Shown: piece by piece, positions 1-14,300 of the stretch
Layout: each line of letters begins with the position of its first letter
Position numbering within the stretch: position 1 is the first letter of the stretch
NCBI GenBank assembly: GCA_964016885.1
Contig: OZ024740.1
Span: 3,520,836 to 3,584,835, forward strand
Length of the DNA: 64,000 nt
Origin: Eledone cirrhosa
Taxonomy: Eukaryota > Mollusca > Cephalopoda > Octopoda > Eledonidae
Direction: 5' to 3'
Notes under the pieces: generated by a model
Database searches by the model: none
Told to the model about the DNA's origin: nothing
What the model saw: only the letters and a program-made list of their open reading frames with translations
Position numbers and translations under genes: made by a program

Positions 1-3000
1 GTGTTGTTTGATCAATATTTGACAGGTGGACACTGGTAGAATGGTGAGTATAAGAGTGGTGTTGTCTGACCAATACTTGTCAGGACACTGGTGGAATGGT
101 GAAGGTAAGAGTGGTGTTGTCTGACCAATACTTGACAGGTCGACACTGGGAGAATGGTGAGTATATGAGTGGTGTTGTCTGACCAATACTTGACGGGACA
201 CTGGTGGAATGGTGAGTGTAAGAGTGGTGTTGTCTGACCAATACTTTACTGGTGGACACTGCTGGAATGGTGAGTGTAAGAGTGGTGTTATCTGACCAGT
301 ACTTGATGGGACACTGATAGAATGGTGAGTGTAAGAGTGGTGTTGTCTGACCAGTACTTAACAGGACACTGGTGGAATGGTGAGTGTAAGAGTGGTGTTG
401 TCTGACCAGTACTTAACTGGACACTGGTAGAATGGTGAGTGTAAGAGTGGTGTTGTCTGACCAGTACTTGACTGGTGGACACTGGTGGAATGGTGAGTGT
501 AAGAGTGGTGTTGTCTGACCAATACTTGACTGGTGGACACTGGTGGAATGGTGAGTATAAGAGTGGTGTTGTCTGACCAGTACTTGTCTGGTGGACACTG
601 GTGGAATGGTGAGTGTAAGAGTGGTTTTGTCTGGCCAGTACTTGACTGGTGGACACTGGTGGAATGGTGAATGTAAGAGTGGTGTTGTTCGACCAATACT
701 TGACTGGTGGACACTGGTGGAATGGTGAGTGTAAGAGTGGTGTCGTCTGACCTATACTTGACTGGTTGACACTGGTGGAATGGTGAGTATAAGAGTGGTG
801 CTGTCTGAGCAATACTTGACGGGTGGACACTGGTGGAATGGTGAGTGTAAGAGTGGTTTTGTTTGACAAATACTTGACTGGTGGACACTGGTGGAATGGT
901 GAGCGTAAGAGTGGTTTTGTCTGACCAATACTTGACTGGTTGACACTGGTAGAATGGTGAGTGTGAGAGTGGTGTTGTCTGACCAATACTTGACTGGTGA
1001 ACACTGGTGGAATGGTGAGTGGAAGAGTGGTGTTGTCTGACCAATACTTGACTGGACACTGGTAGAATGGTGAGTGTAAGAGTGGTGTTGTCTGACCAAT
1101 ACTTGACTGGTGGACACTGGTAGAATGGTGAGTATAAGAGTGGTGTTGTCTGACCAATACTTGACAGTTGGACACTGGTAGAATGGTGAGTATAAATGTG
1201 GTGTTGTCTGACCAATACTTGACTGGACACTGGTGGAATGGTAAGTGTAAGAGTGGTGTTGTTTGACCAATACTTGACAGGTCGACACTGGGAGAATGGT
1301 GAGTATATGAGTGGTGTTGTCTGACCAATACTTGACGGGACACTGGTGGAATGGTGAGTGTAAGAGTGGTGTTGTCTGACCAGTACTTGACTGGTGGACA
1401 CTGGTAGAATGGTGAGTGTAAGAGTGGTGTTGTCTGAACAATACTTGACTGGTGGACACTGGTGGAATGGTGAGTATAAGAGTGGTGTTATCTGACCAGT
1501 ACTTGACGGGACACTGAGAGAATGGTGAGTGTAAGAGTGGTGTTGTCTGACCAGTACTTAACAGGACACTGGTAGAATTATGAGTATAAGAGTGGTGTTG
1601 TCTGAACAATACTTGACAGGTGGACACTGGGAGAATGGTGAGTATATGAGTGGTGTTGTGTGACCAATACTTGACTGGTGGACACTGGTGGAATGGTGAG
1701 TGTAAGAGTGGTGTTGTCTGACCAATACTTGACTAGTGGACACTGGTGGAATGGTGAGTATAAGAGTGGTGTTGTCTGACCACTACTTGAATGGTGGACA
1801 CTGGTGGAATGGTGAGTGTAAGAGTGGTGTTGTCTGACCAATACTTGACTGGTGGACACTGGTAGAATGGTGAGTATAAGAGTGGTGTTGTCTGACCAAT
1901 GCTTGACTGGACACTGGTGGAATGGTGAGTGTAAGAGTGGTGTTGTCTGATCAATACTTGACTGGTGGACACTGGTGGAATGGTGAGTGTAAGAGTGGTG
2001 TTGTCTGACCAATACTTGACAGGTGGACACTGGGAGAATGGCGAGTGTAAGACTGGTGTTGTCTGACCAATACTTGACTGGTGGACATTGGAGGAATGGT
2101 GAGTGTAAGAGTGGTGTTGTCTGACCAATACTTGACTGGTGGACACTGGTGGAATGGTGAGTGTAAGAGTGGTGTTGTCTGACCAATACTTGACAGGTGG
2201 ACACTGGGAGAATGGCGAGTGTAAGAGTGCTGTTGTGTGACCAATACTTGACTGGACATTGGAGGAATGGTGAGTGTAAGAGTGGTGTTGTCTGACCAAT
2301 ACTTGACTGGTGGACACTGGTGGATGGGTGAGTGTAAGAGTGGTGTTGTCTGACCAATACTTGACTGGTGGACACTGGTGGAATGGTGAGTGTAAGAGTG
2401 GTGTTATCTGACCAGTACTTGACGGGACACTGATAGAATGGTGAGTGTAAGGGTAGTGTTGTCTGACCATTACTTAACAGGACACTGGTGGAATGGTGAG
2501 TGTAAGTGCGGTGTTGCCTGACCAGTACTTAACTGGACACTGGTAGAATGGTGAGTGTAAGAGTGGTGTTGTCTGACCAGTACATGACTGGTGGACACTG
2601 GTTGAATGGTGAGTGTAAGAGTGGTGCTGTCTGACCAATACTTGACTGGTGGACACTGGTAGAATGGTGAGTATAAGAGTGGTGTTGTCTGACCAGTACT
2701 TGACTGGTGGACACTGGTGGAATGGTGAGTGGAAGAGTGGTGTTGTCTGACCAATACTTGACTAGACACTGGTGGAATGGTGAGTGTAAGAGTGGTGTTG
2801 TCTGACCAATACTTGACTGGTGGACACTGGTAGAATAGTGAGTATAAGAGTGGTGTTGTCTGACCATTACTTGACTGTTGGACACTGGTAGAATGGTGAG
2901 TATAAATGTGGTGTTGTCTGACCAATACTTGACTGGACACTGGTGGAATGGTGAGTGTAAGAGTGGTGTTGTTTGATCAATATTTGACTGGTGGACACTG

Positions 3001-3769
3001 GTGGAATTATGAGTTTAAGAGTGGTGTTGTCTGACCAATACTTGACAGGTGGACACTGGTAGAATGGTGAGTATAAGAGTGGTGTTGTCTGACCAGTACT
3101 TGACTGGACACTGCTGGAATGGTGAGTGTAAGAGTGGTGTTGTGTGACCATTACTTGACTGGTGGACACTGGTAGAATGGTGAGTGGAAGAGTGTTGTTG
3201 TCTGACCAATACTTGACTGGACACTGGTGGAATGGTGAGTGTAAGAGTGGTGTTGTCTGACCAATACTTGACTGGTGGACACTGGTAGAATGGTGAGTAT
3301 AAATGTGGTGTTGTCTGACCAATACTTGACTGGACACTGGTGGAATGGTGAGTGTAAGAGTGGTGTTGTTTGATCAATATTTGACAGGTGGACACTGGTA
3401 GAATTATGAGTATAAGAGTGGTGTTGACTGACCAATACTTGACACGTGGACACTGGTAGAATGGTGAGTATAAGAGTGGTGTTGTCTGACCAACACTTGT
3501 CAGGACACTGGTAGAATGGTGAGTGTAAGAGTGGTGTTGTCTGACCAATACTTGACAGGTGGATACTGGGAGAATGGTGAGTATATGAGTGGTGTTGTCT
3601 GACCAATACTTGACGTGACACTGGTGGAATGGTGAGTGTAAGAGTGGTGTTGTCTCACCAATACTTGACTGGTGGACACTGGTGGAATGGTGAGTGTAAG
3701 AGTGGTGTTGTCTGAACAATACTTGACTGGTGGACACTGGTGGAATGGTGAGTATAAGAGTGGTGTTGT

Positions 3770-6700
3770 CTGACCAATACTTGACAGGACACTGAGAGAA
3801 TGGTGAGTGTAAGAGTGGTGTTGTCTGACCAGTACTTAACAGGACACTGGTGGAATGGTGAGTGTAAGAGTGGTGTTGTCTGACCAGTACTTAAATGGAC
3901 ACTGGTAGAATGGTGAGTGTAAGAGTGGTGTTGTCTGATCAGTACTTGACTGGTGGACACTGGTGTAATGGTGAGTGTAAGAGTGGTGTTGTCTGACCAA
4001 TATGTGACTGGTGGACACTGGTGGAATGGTGTGTATAAGAGTGGTGTTGTCTGACCAGTACTTGACTGGTGGACACTGGAGGAATGGTGAGTGTAAGAGT
4101 GGTTTTGTCTGACCAGCACTTGACTGGTGGACACTGGTGGAATGGTGAGTGTAAGAGTGGTCTTGTCTGACCAGTACTTGACTGGTGGACACTGGTGGAA
4201 TGGTGAATGTAAGAGTGGTGTTGTCTGACCAATACTTGACTGGTGGACACTGGTGGAATGGTGAGTGTAAGAGTGGTGTTGTCTGACCTATACTTGACTG
4301 GTGGACACTGGTGGAATGGTGAGTATAAGAGTGGTGTTGTCTGACCAATACTTGACTGGTGGACACTGGTGGAATGGTGAGTGTAAGAGTGGTTTTGTCT
4401 GACCAATACTTGACTGGTTGACACTGGTAGAATGGTGAGTATGAGAGTGGTGTTGTCTGACCAATACTTGACTGGTGGACACTGGTGGACACTGGTGGAA
4501 TGGTGAATGTAAGAATGGTTTTGTCTGACCAATACTTGACTGTTGCACACTGGTGGAATGGTGAGTGTAAGAGTGGAGTTATATGACCAATACTTGACTG
4601 GTGGACACTGGTGGAATGGTGAATGTAAGAGTGGTGTTGTCTGACCAATACTTGACTGGACACTGGTGGAATGGTGAGTGTAAGAGTGGTGTTGTCTGAC
4701 CAATACTTGACAGGTGGACACTGGGAGAATGGTGAGTATATGAGTGGTGTTGTCTGACCAATACTTGACGGGACACTGGTGGAATGGTGAGTGTAAGAGT
4801 GGTGTTGTGTGACCAATACTTGACTGGTGGACACTGGTGGAATGGTGAGTGTAAGAGTGGTGTTGTCTGACCAATACTTGACTAGTGGACACTGGTGGAA
4901 TGGTGAGTATAAGAGTGGTGTTGTCTGACCAGTACTTGACTGGTGGACACTGGTGGAATGGTGAGTGTAAGAGTGGTGTTGTCTGACCAATATTTGACTG
5001 GTGGACACTGGTAGAATGGTGAGTGTAAGAGTGGTGATGGGTGACCAATACTTGATTGGACATTGGAGGAATGGTGAGTGTATGAGTGGTGTTGTCTGAC
5101 CAATACTTGACTGGTGGAATGGTGAGTGTAAGAGTGAAGTTGTCTGACCAGTACTTGACTGGACACTGGTGGAATGGTGAGTGTAAGAGTGGTGTTGTCT
5201 GACCATTACTTGACTGGTGGACACTGATGGATTGGTGAGTGTAAGAATGGTGTTGTCTGACCAGTACTTGACTGGTGGACACTGGTGGAATGGTGAGTGT
5301 AAGAGTGGTGTTGTCTGACCAGTACTTGACTGGTGGACACTGGTGGAATGGTGAGTGTAAGAGTGGTGTTGTCTGACCAGTACTTGACTGGTGGACACTG
5401 GTGGAATGGTGAATGTAAGCATGGTGTTGTCTGACCAATACTTGACTGGTGGACACTGGTGGAATTGGGAGTGTAAGAGTGGTTTTGTCTGACCAATACT
5501 TGACTGCTGGACACTGGTAGAATGGTGAGTATAAGAAATGTTTTGTCTGACCAATACTTGACTAGTGCACACTGGTGGAATGGTGAGTGTAAGAGTGTTG
5601 TTATCTGATCAATATTTGACAGGTGGACACTGGTAGAATGGTCAGTATAAGAGTGGTGTTGTCTGACCAGTACTTGACAGGTGGACACTGGGAGAATGGT
5701 GAGTATAAGAGTAGTGTTGTCTGACCAATACTTGACGGGACACTGGTGGAATGGTGAGTGTAAGAGTGGTGTTGTCTGATCAATATTTGACAGGTGGACA
5801 CTGGTAGAATGGTGAGTATAAGAGTGGTGTTGTCTGAACAGTACTTGACTGGACACTGGTGGAATGCTGAGTGTAAGAGTGGTGTTGTCTGACGAATACT
5901 TGACAGGTGGACACTGGGAGAATGGTAGTGTAAAAGTGGTGTTGTCTGACCAATACTTGACTGGTGGACACTGGTGGAATGGTGAGTGTAAGAGTGGTGT
6001 TGTCTGACCAGTACTTAACAGGACACTGGTGGAATGGTGAGTGTAAGAGTGGTGTTGTCTAACCAGTACTTGACTGGTGGACACTGGTGGAATGGTGAGT
6101 GTAAGAGTGGTGTTGTCTGACCAGTACTTGACTGGTGGACACTGGTGGAATGGTGAATGTAAGCGTGGTGTTATCTGACCAATATTTGACTGGTGGACAC
6201 TGGTGGAATGGTGAGTGTAAGAGTGGTTTTGTCTGACCAATACTTGACTGGTGCACACTGGTAGAATGGTGAGTATAAGTGTGGTGTTGTCTGACCAATA
6301 CTTGACAGGTGGACACTGGGAGAATGGTGAGTATAAGAGTGGTGTTGTCTGACCAATACCTGACGGGACACTGGTGGAATGGTGAGTGTAAGAGTGGTGT
6401 TGTCTGATCAATATTTGACAGGTGAACACTGGTAGAATGGTGAGTATAAGAGTGGTGTTGTCTGACCAGTACTTGACTGGACACTGGTGGAATGGTGAGT
6501 GTAATAGTGGTGTTGTCTGATCAATATTTGACAGGTGGACACTGGTAGAATGGTGAGTATAAGAGTGGTGTTGTCTGAACAATACTTGACTGGTGGACAC
6601 TGGTGGAATGGTGAGTATAAGAGTGGTGTTATCTGACCAGTACTTGACGGGACACTGAGAGAATGGTGAGTGTAAGAGTGGTGTTGTCTGACCAGTACTT

Positions 6701-8350
6701 AACAGGACACTGGTGGAATGGTGAGTGTAAGAGTGGTGTTGTCTGACCAGTACTTAAATGGACACTCGTAGAATGGTGATTGTAAGAGTGGTGTTGTCTG
6801 ACCAGTACTTGACTGGTGGACACTGGTGGAATGGTGAGTGTAAGAGTGGTGTTGTCTGACCAATATGTGACTGGTGGACACTGGTGGAATGGTGAGTATA
6901 ACAGTGGTGTTGTCTGACCAGTACTTGACTGGTGGACACTGGAGGAATGGTGAGTGTAAGAGTGGTTTTGTCTGACCAGAACTTGACTGGTGGCACTGGT
7001 GGAATGGTGAGTGTAAGAGTGGTCTTGTCTGACCAGTACTTGACTGGTGGACACTGGTGGAATGGTGAGTGTGAGAGTGGTGTTGTCTGACCAATTCTTG
7101 ACTGGTGGACACTGGTGGACACTGGTGGAATGGTGAGTGTAAGAATGGTTTTGTCTGACCAATACTTGACTGGTGCACACTGGTGGAATGGTGAGTGTAA
7201 GAGTGGAGTTATATGACCAATACTTGACTGGTGTACACTGGTGGAATGGTGAATGTAAGAGTGGTGTTGTCTGACTAATACTTGACTGGACACTGGTGGG
7301 ATGGTGAGTGTAAGAGTGGTGTTGTCTGACCAATACTTGACAGGTGGACACTGGGAGAATGGTGAGTATATGAGTGGTGTTGTCTGACCAATACTTGACG
7401 GGACACTGGTGGAATGGTGAGTGTAAGAGTGGTGTTGTGTGACCAATACTTGACTGGTGGACACTGGAGGAATGGTGAGTGTAAGAGTGGTGTTGTCTGA
7501 CCAATACTTGACTAGTGGACACTGGTGGAATGGTGAGTATAAGAGTGGTGTTGTCTGACCAGTACTTGACTGGTGGACACTGGTGGAATGGTGAGTGTAA
7601 GAGTGGTGTTGTCTGACCAATATTTGACTGGTGGACACTGGTAGAATGGTGAGTGTCAGAGTGGTGATGGGTGACCAATACTTGATTGGACATTGGAGGA
7701 ATGGTGAGTGTAAGAGTGGTGTTGTCTGACCAATACTTGACTGGTGGAATGGTGAGTGTAAGAGTGGAGTTGTCTGACCAGTACTTGACTGGACACTGGT
7801 GGAATGGTGAGTGTAAGAGTGGTGTTGTCTGACCATTACTTGACTGGTGGACACTGATGGATTGGTGAGTGTAAGAGTGGTGTTGTCTGACCAGTACTTG
7901 ACTGGTGGACACTGGTGGAATGGTGAGTGTAAGAGTGGTGTTGTCTGACCAGTACTTGACTGGTGGACACTGGTGGAATGGTGAGTGTAAGAGTGGTGTT
8001 GTCTGACCAGTACTTGACTGGTGGACACTGGTGGAATGGTGAACGTAAGCGTGGTGTTGTCTGACCAATACTTGACTAGTGCACACTGGTGGAATGGTGA
8101 GTGTAAGAGTGGTGTTATCTGATCAATATTTGACAGGTGTACACTGGTAGAATGGTGAGTATAAGAGTGGTGTTGTCTGACCAGTACTTGACAGGTGGAC
8201 ACCGGGAGAATGGTGAGTATAAGAGTAGTGTTTTTTGACCAATACTTGACGGGACACTGGTGGAATGGTGAGTGTAAGAGTGGTGTTGTCTGATCAATAT
8301 TTGACAGGTGGACACTGGTAGAATGGTGAGTATAAGAGTGGCGTTGTCTG
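3770..8350. repeat. Internal segmental duplication in the minisatellite
   Basis: Two multi-kilobase blocks (about 3,770-5,830 and 6,640-8,350) share the same ordered set of rare variants. Examples are TACTTAAATG at 3,888 and 6,751, GTGGTGATGG at 5,031 and 7,661, and the AGTAGTGTT variant near 5,710 and 8,224. The offset falls from 2,863 to 2,630 to about 2,514 bp, in steps equal to whole units. This fits a block duplication followed by loss of whole monomers. Confidence 0.75.
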
Positions 8351-11300
8351 ACCAGTACTTGACTGGACACTGGTGGAATGGTGAGTGTAAGAGTGGTGTT
8401 GTCTGACGAATACTTGACAGGTGGACACTGGGAGAATGGTGAGTATATGAGTGGTGTTGTCAGACCAATACTTGACGGGACACTGGTGGAATGGTGAGTG
8501 TAAAAATGTTGTTGTCTGAACAATACTTGACTGGTGGACACTGGTGGAATGGTGAGTATAAGAGTGGTGTTGTCTGACCATTACTTGACGGGTGGACACT
8601 GGTGGAATGGTGAGTATAAGAGTGGTGTTGTCTGACCAATACTTGACTGGACACTGGTGGAATGATGAGTGTAAGAGTGGTGTTGTCTGACCAATACTTG
8701 ACTGGTGGACACTGGTAGAATGGTGAGTGTAAGAGTGGTGTTGTGTGACCAATACTTGATTGGACATTGGAGGAATGGTGAGTGTAAGAGTGGTGTTGTC
8801 TGACCAACACTTGACAGGTGGACACTGGTGGAATGGTGAGTGTAAGAGTGGAGTTGTCTGACCATTATTTGACTGGTGGACACTGGTGGATTGGTGAGGG
8901 TAAGAGTGGTGTTGTCTGACCAATACTTGACTGGTGGAATGGTGAGTGTAAGTGTGGTGTTATCTGACCAGTACTTGACGGGACACTGAGAGAATGGTGA
9001 GTGTAAGAGTGGTGTTGTCTGACCAGTACTTAACTGGACACTGGTGGAATGGTGAGTGTAAGAGTGTTGTTGTCTGACCAGTACTTAACTGGGCACTGGT
9101 AGAATGGTGAGTGTAAGAGTGGTGTTGTCTGACCAGTACTTGACTGGTGGACACTGGTGGAATGGTGAGTGTAAGAGTGGTGTTGTCTGACCAATACTTG
9201 ACTGGTGGACACTGGTGGAATGGTGAGTGTAAGAGTGGTCTTGTATGACCAGTACTTGACTGGTGGACACTGGTGGAATGGTGAGTCTATGAGTGGTTTT
9301 GTCGGACCAGTACTTGACTGGTGGACACTGGTGGAATGGTGAGTGTAAGAGTGGTGTTGTCTGACCAATACTTGACAGGTGGACACTGGTGGAATGGTGA
9401 GTGTAAGAGTGGTTTTGTTTGACAAATAATTGACTGTTGGACACTGGTGGAATGGTGAGCGTAAGAGTGGTTTTGTCTGACCAATACTTGACTGGTTGAC
9501 ACTGGTGGAATGGTGAGTGTAAGAATGGTTTTGTCTGATCAATACTTGACTGGTGCATACTGGTGGAATGGTGAGTGTAAGAGTGGAGTTATCTGACCAA
9601 TACTTGACTGGTGGACACTGGTGGAATGGTGAGTAGAAGAGTGGTGTTGTCTGACCAGTACTTAACTGGACACTGGTGGAATATTGAGTGTAAGAGTGGT
9701 GTTGTCTGACCAATACTTGACTGGACACTGGTGGAACGGTGAGTGTAAGAGTGGTGTTGTCTGACTAGTACTTGAATGGTGGACACTGTTGGAATGGTGA
9801 GTGTAAGAGTGGTGTTGTCTGACCAATAATTGACTGGTGGACACTGGGGGAATGGTGAATGTAAGCGTGGTGTTGTCTGACCAATACTTGACTGGTGGAC
9901 ACTGGTGGAATGGTGAGTGTAAGAGTGGTGTTGTCTGACCAATAATTGATGGGACACTGGGGGAATGGTGAGTGTAAGAGTGGTGTTGTCTAACCAATGC
10001 TTGACTGGTGGACTCTGGTGGAATGGTGAGTGTAAGAGTGGTGTTGTCTAACCAATACTTGACTGGACACTGGTGGAATGGTGAGTGTAAGAGTGGTGTT
10101 GTCTGACCAATACTTGACAGGGGGACACTGGGAGAATGGTGAGTATATGAGTGGTGTTTTCAGACCAATACTTGACTGGTGGACACTGGTGGAATGGTGA
10201 GTGTAAGAGTGGTGTTGTGTGACCAATAATTGACTGGTGGACACTGGTGGAATGGTGAGTATTAGAGTGGTGTTGTCTGACCAGTACTTGACTGGTGGAC
10301 ACTGGTGGAATGGTGAGTGTAAGAGTGGTTTTGTCTGACCAGTACTTGACTGGTGGACACTGGTGGAATGGTGAGTGTAAGAGTGGTGTTGTCTGACCAG
10401 TACTTGACTGGTGGACACTGGTGGAATGGTGAATGTAAGCGTGGTGTTGTCTGACCAATACTTGACTGGTGGACACTGGTGGAATGGTGAGTGTAAGAGT
10501 GGTTTTGTCTGACCAATACTTGACTGGTGGACACTGGTAGAATGGTGAGTGTAAGAGTGGTGTTGTGTGACCAATACTCGATTGTACATTGGAGGAATGC
10601 TGAGTGTAAGAGTGGTGTTGTCTGACCAATACTTGACTGATGGAATGGTGAGTGTAAGAGTGGAGTTGTCTGACCATTACTTGAGAGGTGGACACTGCTG
10701 GATTGGTGAGTGTAAGTGTGGTGTTGTCTGACCAGTACTTGACTGGTGGACACTGGTGGAATGGTGAGTGTAAGAGTGGTGTTGTCTGACCAGTACTTGA
10801 CTGGTGGACACTGGTGGAATGGTGAGTGTAAGAGTGGTGTTGTCTGACCAGTACTTGACTGGTGGACACTGGTGGAATGGTGAATGTAAGCGTGGTGTTG
10901 TCTGACCAATACTTGACTGGTGGACACTGGTGGAATGGTGAGTGTAAGAGTGGTTTTGTCTGACCAATACTTGACTGCTGGACACTGGTAGAATGGTGAG
11001 TGTAAGAGTGGTGTTGTCTGACCAGTACTTGACTGGTGGACACTGGTGGAATGGTGAATGTATGCGTGGTGTTGTCTGACCAATACTGGACTGGTGGACA
11101 CTGGTGGAATGGTGAGTGTAAGAATGGTTTTGTCTGACCAATACTTGACTAGTGCACACTGGTGGAATGGTGAGTATAAGAGTGGTGTTATCTGATCAAT
11201 ATTTGACAGGTGGACACTGGTAGAATGGTGAGTATAAGAGTGGTGTTTTCTGACCAATACTTGACAGGTGGACACTGGGAGAATGGTGAGTATAAGAGTG

Positions 11301-14300
11301 GTGTTGTCTGACCAAAAATTGACGGGACACTGGTGGAATGGTGAGTGTAAGAGTGGTGTTGTCTGATCAATATTTGACAAGTGGACACTGGTAGAATGGT
11401 GAGTATAAGAGTGGTGTTGTCTGACCAGTACTTGACTGGACACTGCTGGAATGGTGAGTGTAAGAGTGGTGTTGTCTGACGAATACATGACAGGTGGACA
11501 CTGGGAGAATGGTGAGTATATGAGTGGTGTTGTCAGACCAATACTTGACGGGACACTGGTGGAATGGTGAGTGTAAGTGTGGTGTTGTCTGACCAATACT
11601 TGACTAGTGGACACTGGAGGAATGGTGAGTGTAAGTGTGGTGTTGTGTGACCATTACTTGACTGGTGGACACTGGTGGAATGGTGAGTATAAGAGTGGTG
11701 TTGTCTGACCAGTACTTGACTGGTGGACACTGGTGGAATGGTGAATGTAAATGTGGTGTTGTCTGACCAATACTTGACTGGTGGACACTGGTAGAATGGT
11801 GAGTATAAGAATGGTTTTGTCTGACCAATTCTTGACTAGAGCACACTGGTGGAATGGTGAATGTAAGAGTGGTGTTATCTGATCAATATTTGACAGGTGG
11901 ACACTGGTAGAATGGTGAATATAAGTGTGGTGTTGTCTGACCAATACTTGACAGGTGGACACTGGGAGAATGGTGAGTATAAGAGTGGTGTTGTCTGACC
12001 AATAATTGACGGGAAACTGGTGCAATGGTGAGGGTAAGAGTGGTGTTGTCTGATCAATATTTGACAGGTGGACACTGGTAGAATGGTGAGTATAAGAGTG
12101 GTGTTGTCTGACCAATACTTGACAGGTGGACACTGGGAGAATGGTGAGTATAAGAGTGGTGTTGTCTGACCAATACTTGACTGGTGGACACTGGTGGAAT
12201 GGTGAGTGTAAGAGTGGTGTTGTCTGAACAATACTTGACTGGTGGACACTGGTGGAATGTTGAGTATAAGAGTGGTGTTGTCTGACCAGTACTTGACTGG
12301 TGGACACTGGTGGAATGGTGAGTGTAAGAGTGGTGTTGTCTGACCATTACTTGACTGGTAGACACTGGTGGATGGTGGAATGGTGAGTATAAGAGTGGTG
12401 TTGTCTGACCAATACTTGACTGGACACTGGTGGAATGATGAGTGTAAGAGTGGTGTTGTCTGACCAATACTTGACTGGTGGACACTGGTAGAATGGTGAG
12501 TGTAAGAGTGGTGTTGTGTGACCAATACTTGATTGGACATTGGAGGAATGGTGAGTGTAAGAGTGGTGTTGTCTGACCAATACTTGACTGGTGGACACTG
12601 GTGGGATGGTGAGTGTAAGAGTGGTGTTGTCTGACCATTATTTGACTGGTTGGTGGACACTGGTGGATTGGTGAGTGTAAGAGTGGTGTTGTCTGACCAA
12701 TACTTGACTGGTGGACACTGGTGGAATGGTGAGTGTAAGAGTGGTGTTGTCTGACCACTACTTAACAGGACACTGGTGGAATGGTGAGTGTAAGAGTGTT
12801 GTTGTCTGATCAGTACTTAACTGGGCACTGGTAGAATGGTGAGTGTAAGAGTGGTGTTGTCTGACCAGTACTTGACTGGTGGACACTGGTGGAATGGTGA
12901 GTGTAAGAGTGGTGTTGTCTGACCAATACTTGACTGGTGGACACTGGTGGAATGGTGAGTATAAGAGTGGTGTTGTCGGACCAGTACTTGACTGGTGGAC
13001 ACTGGTGGAATGGTGAGTGTAAGAGTGGTGTTGTCTGACCAATACTTGACTGGTGGACACTGGTGGAATGGTGAGTGTAAGAGTGGTGTTGTCTGACCAG
13101 TACTTAACAGGACACTGGTGGAATGGTGAGTGTAAGAGTGGTGTTGTCTAACCAGTACTTGACTGGTGGACACTGGTGGAATGGTGAGTGTAAGAGTGGT
13201 GTTGTCTGACCAGTACTTGACTGGTGGACACTGGTGGAATGGTGAATGTAAGCATGGTGTTGTCTGACCAATACTTGACTGGTGGACACTGGTGGAATGG
13301 TGAGTGTAAGAGTGGTTTTGTCTGACCAATACTTGACTGGTGGACACTGGTAGAATGGTGAGTATAAGAATGGTTTTGTCTGACCAATTCTTGACTAGTG
13401 CACACTGGTGGAATGGTGAGTGTAAGAGTGGTGTTATCTGATCAATATTTGACAGGTGGACACTGGTAGAATGGTGAGTATAAGAGTGGTGTTGTTTGAC
13501 CAATACTTGATGGGACACTGGTGGAATGGTGAGTGTAAGAGTGGTGTTGTCTGACCAATACTTGACAGGTGGACACTGGGAGAATGGTGAGTATATGAGT
13601 GGTGTTGTCTGACCAATACTTGACGGGACACTGGTGGAATGGTGAGTGTAAGAGTGGTGTTGTCTGACCAATACTTGAATGGTGGACACTGGTGGAATGG
13701 TGAGTGTAAGAGTGGTGTTGTCTGACCAGTACTTGACTGGTGGACACTGGTGGAATGGTGAGTGTAAGAGTGGTGTTGTCTGACCAATACTTGACTGGTG
13801 GACACTGGTGGAATGGTGAGTATAAGAGTGGTGTTGTCTGACCATTACTTGACTGGTGGACACTGGTGGAATGGTGAATGTAAGCGTGGTGTTGTCTGAC
13901 CAATACTTGACTGGACACTGGTGGAATGGTGAGTGTAAGAGTGGTGTTGTCTGACCAATACTTGACTGGTGGACACTGGTGGAATGGTGAGTATAAGAGT
14001 GGTGTTGTCTGACCATTACTTGACTGGTGGACACTGGTGGAATGGTGAATGTAAGCGTGGTGTCGTCTGACCAATACTTGACTGGACACTGGTGGAATGG
14101 TGAATGTAAGAGTGGTGTTGTCTGACCAATACTTGACTGGTGGACACTGGTGGAATGGTGAGTGTAAGAGTGGTGTTGTCTGACCAATAATTGATGGGAC
14201 ACTGGTGGAATGGTGAGTGTAAGAGTGGTGTTGTCTGACCAATACTTGACTGGTGGACTCTGGTGGAATGGTGAGTGTAAGAGTGGTGTTGTCTGACCAA

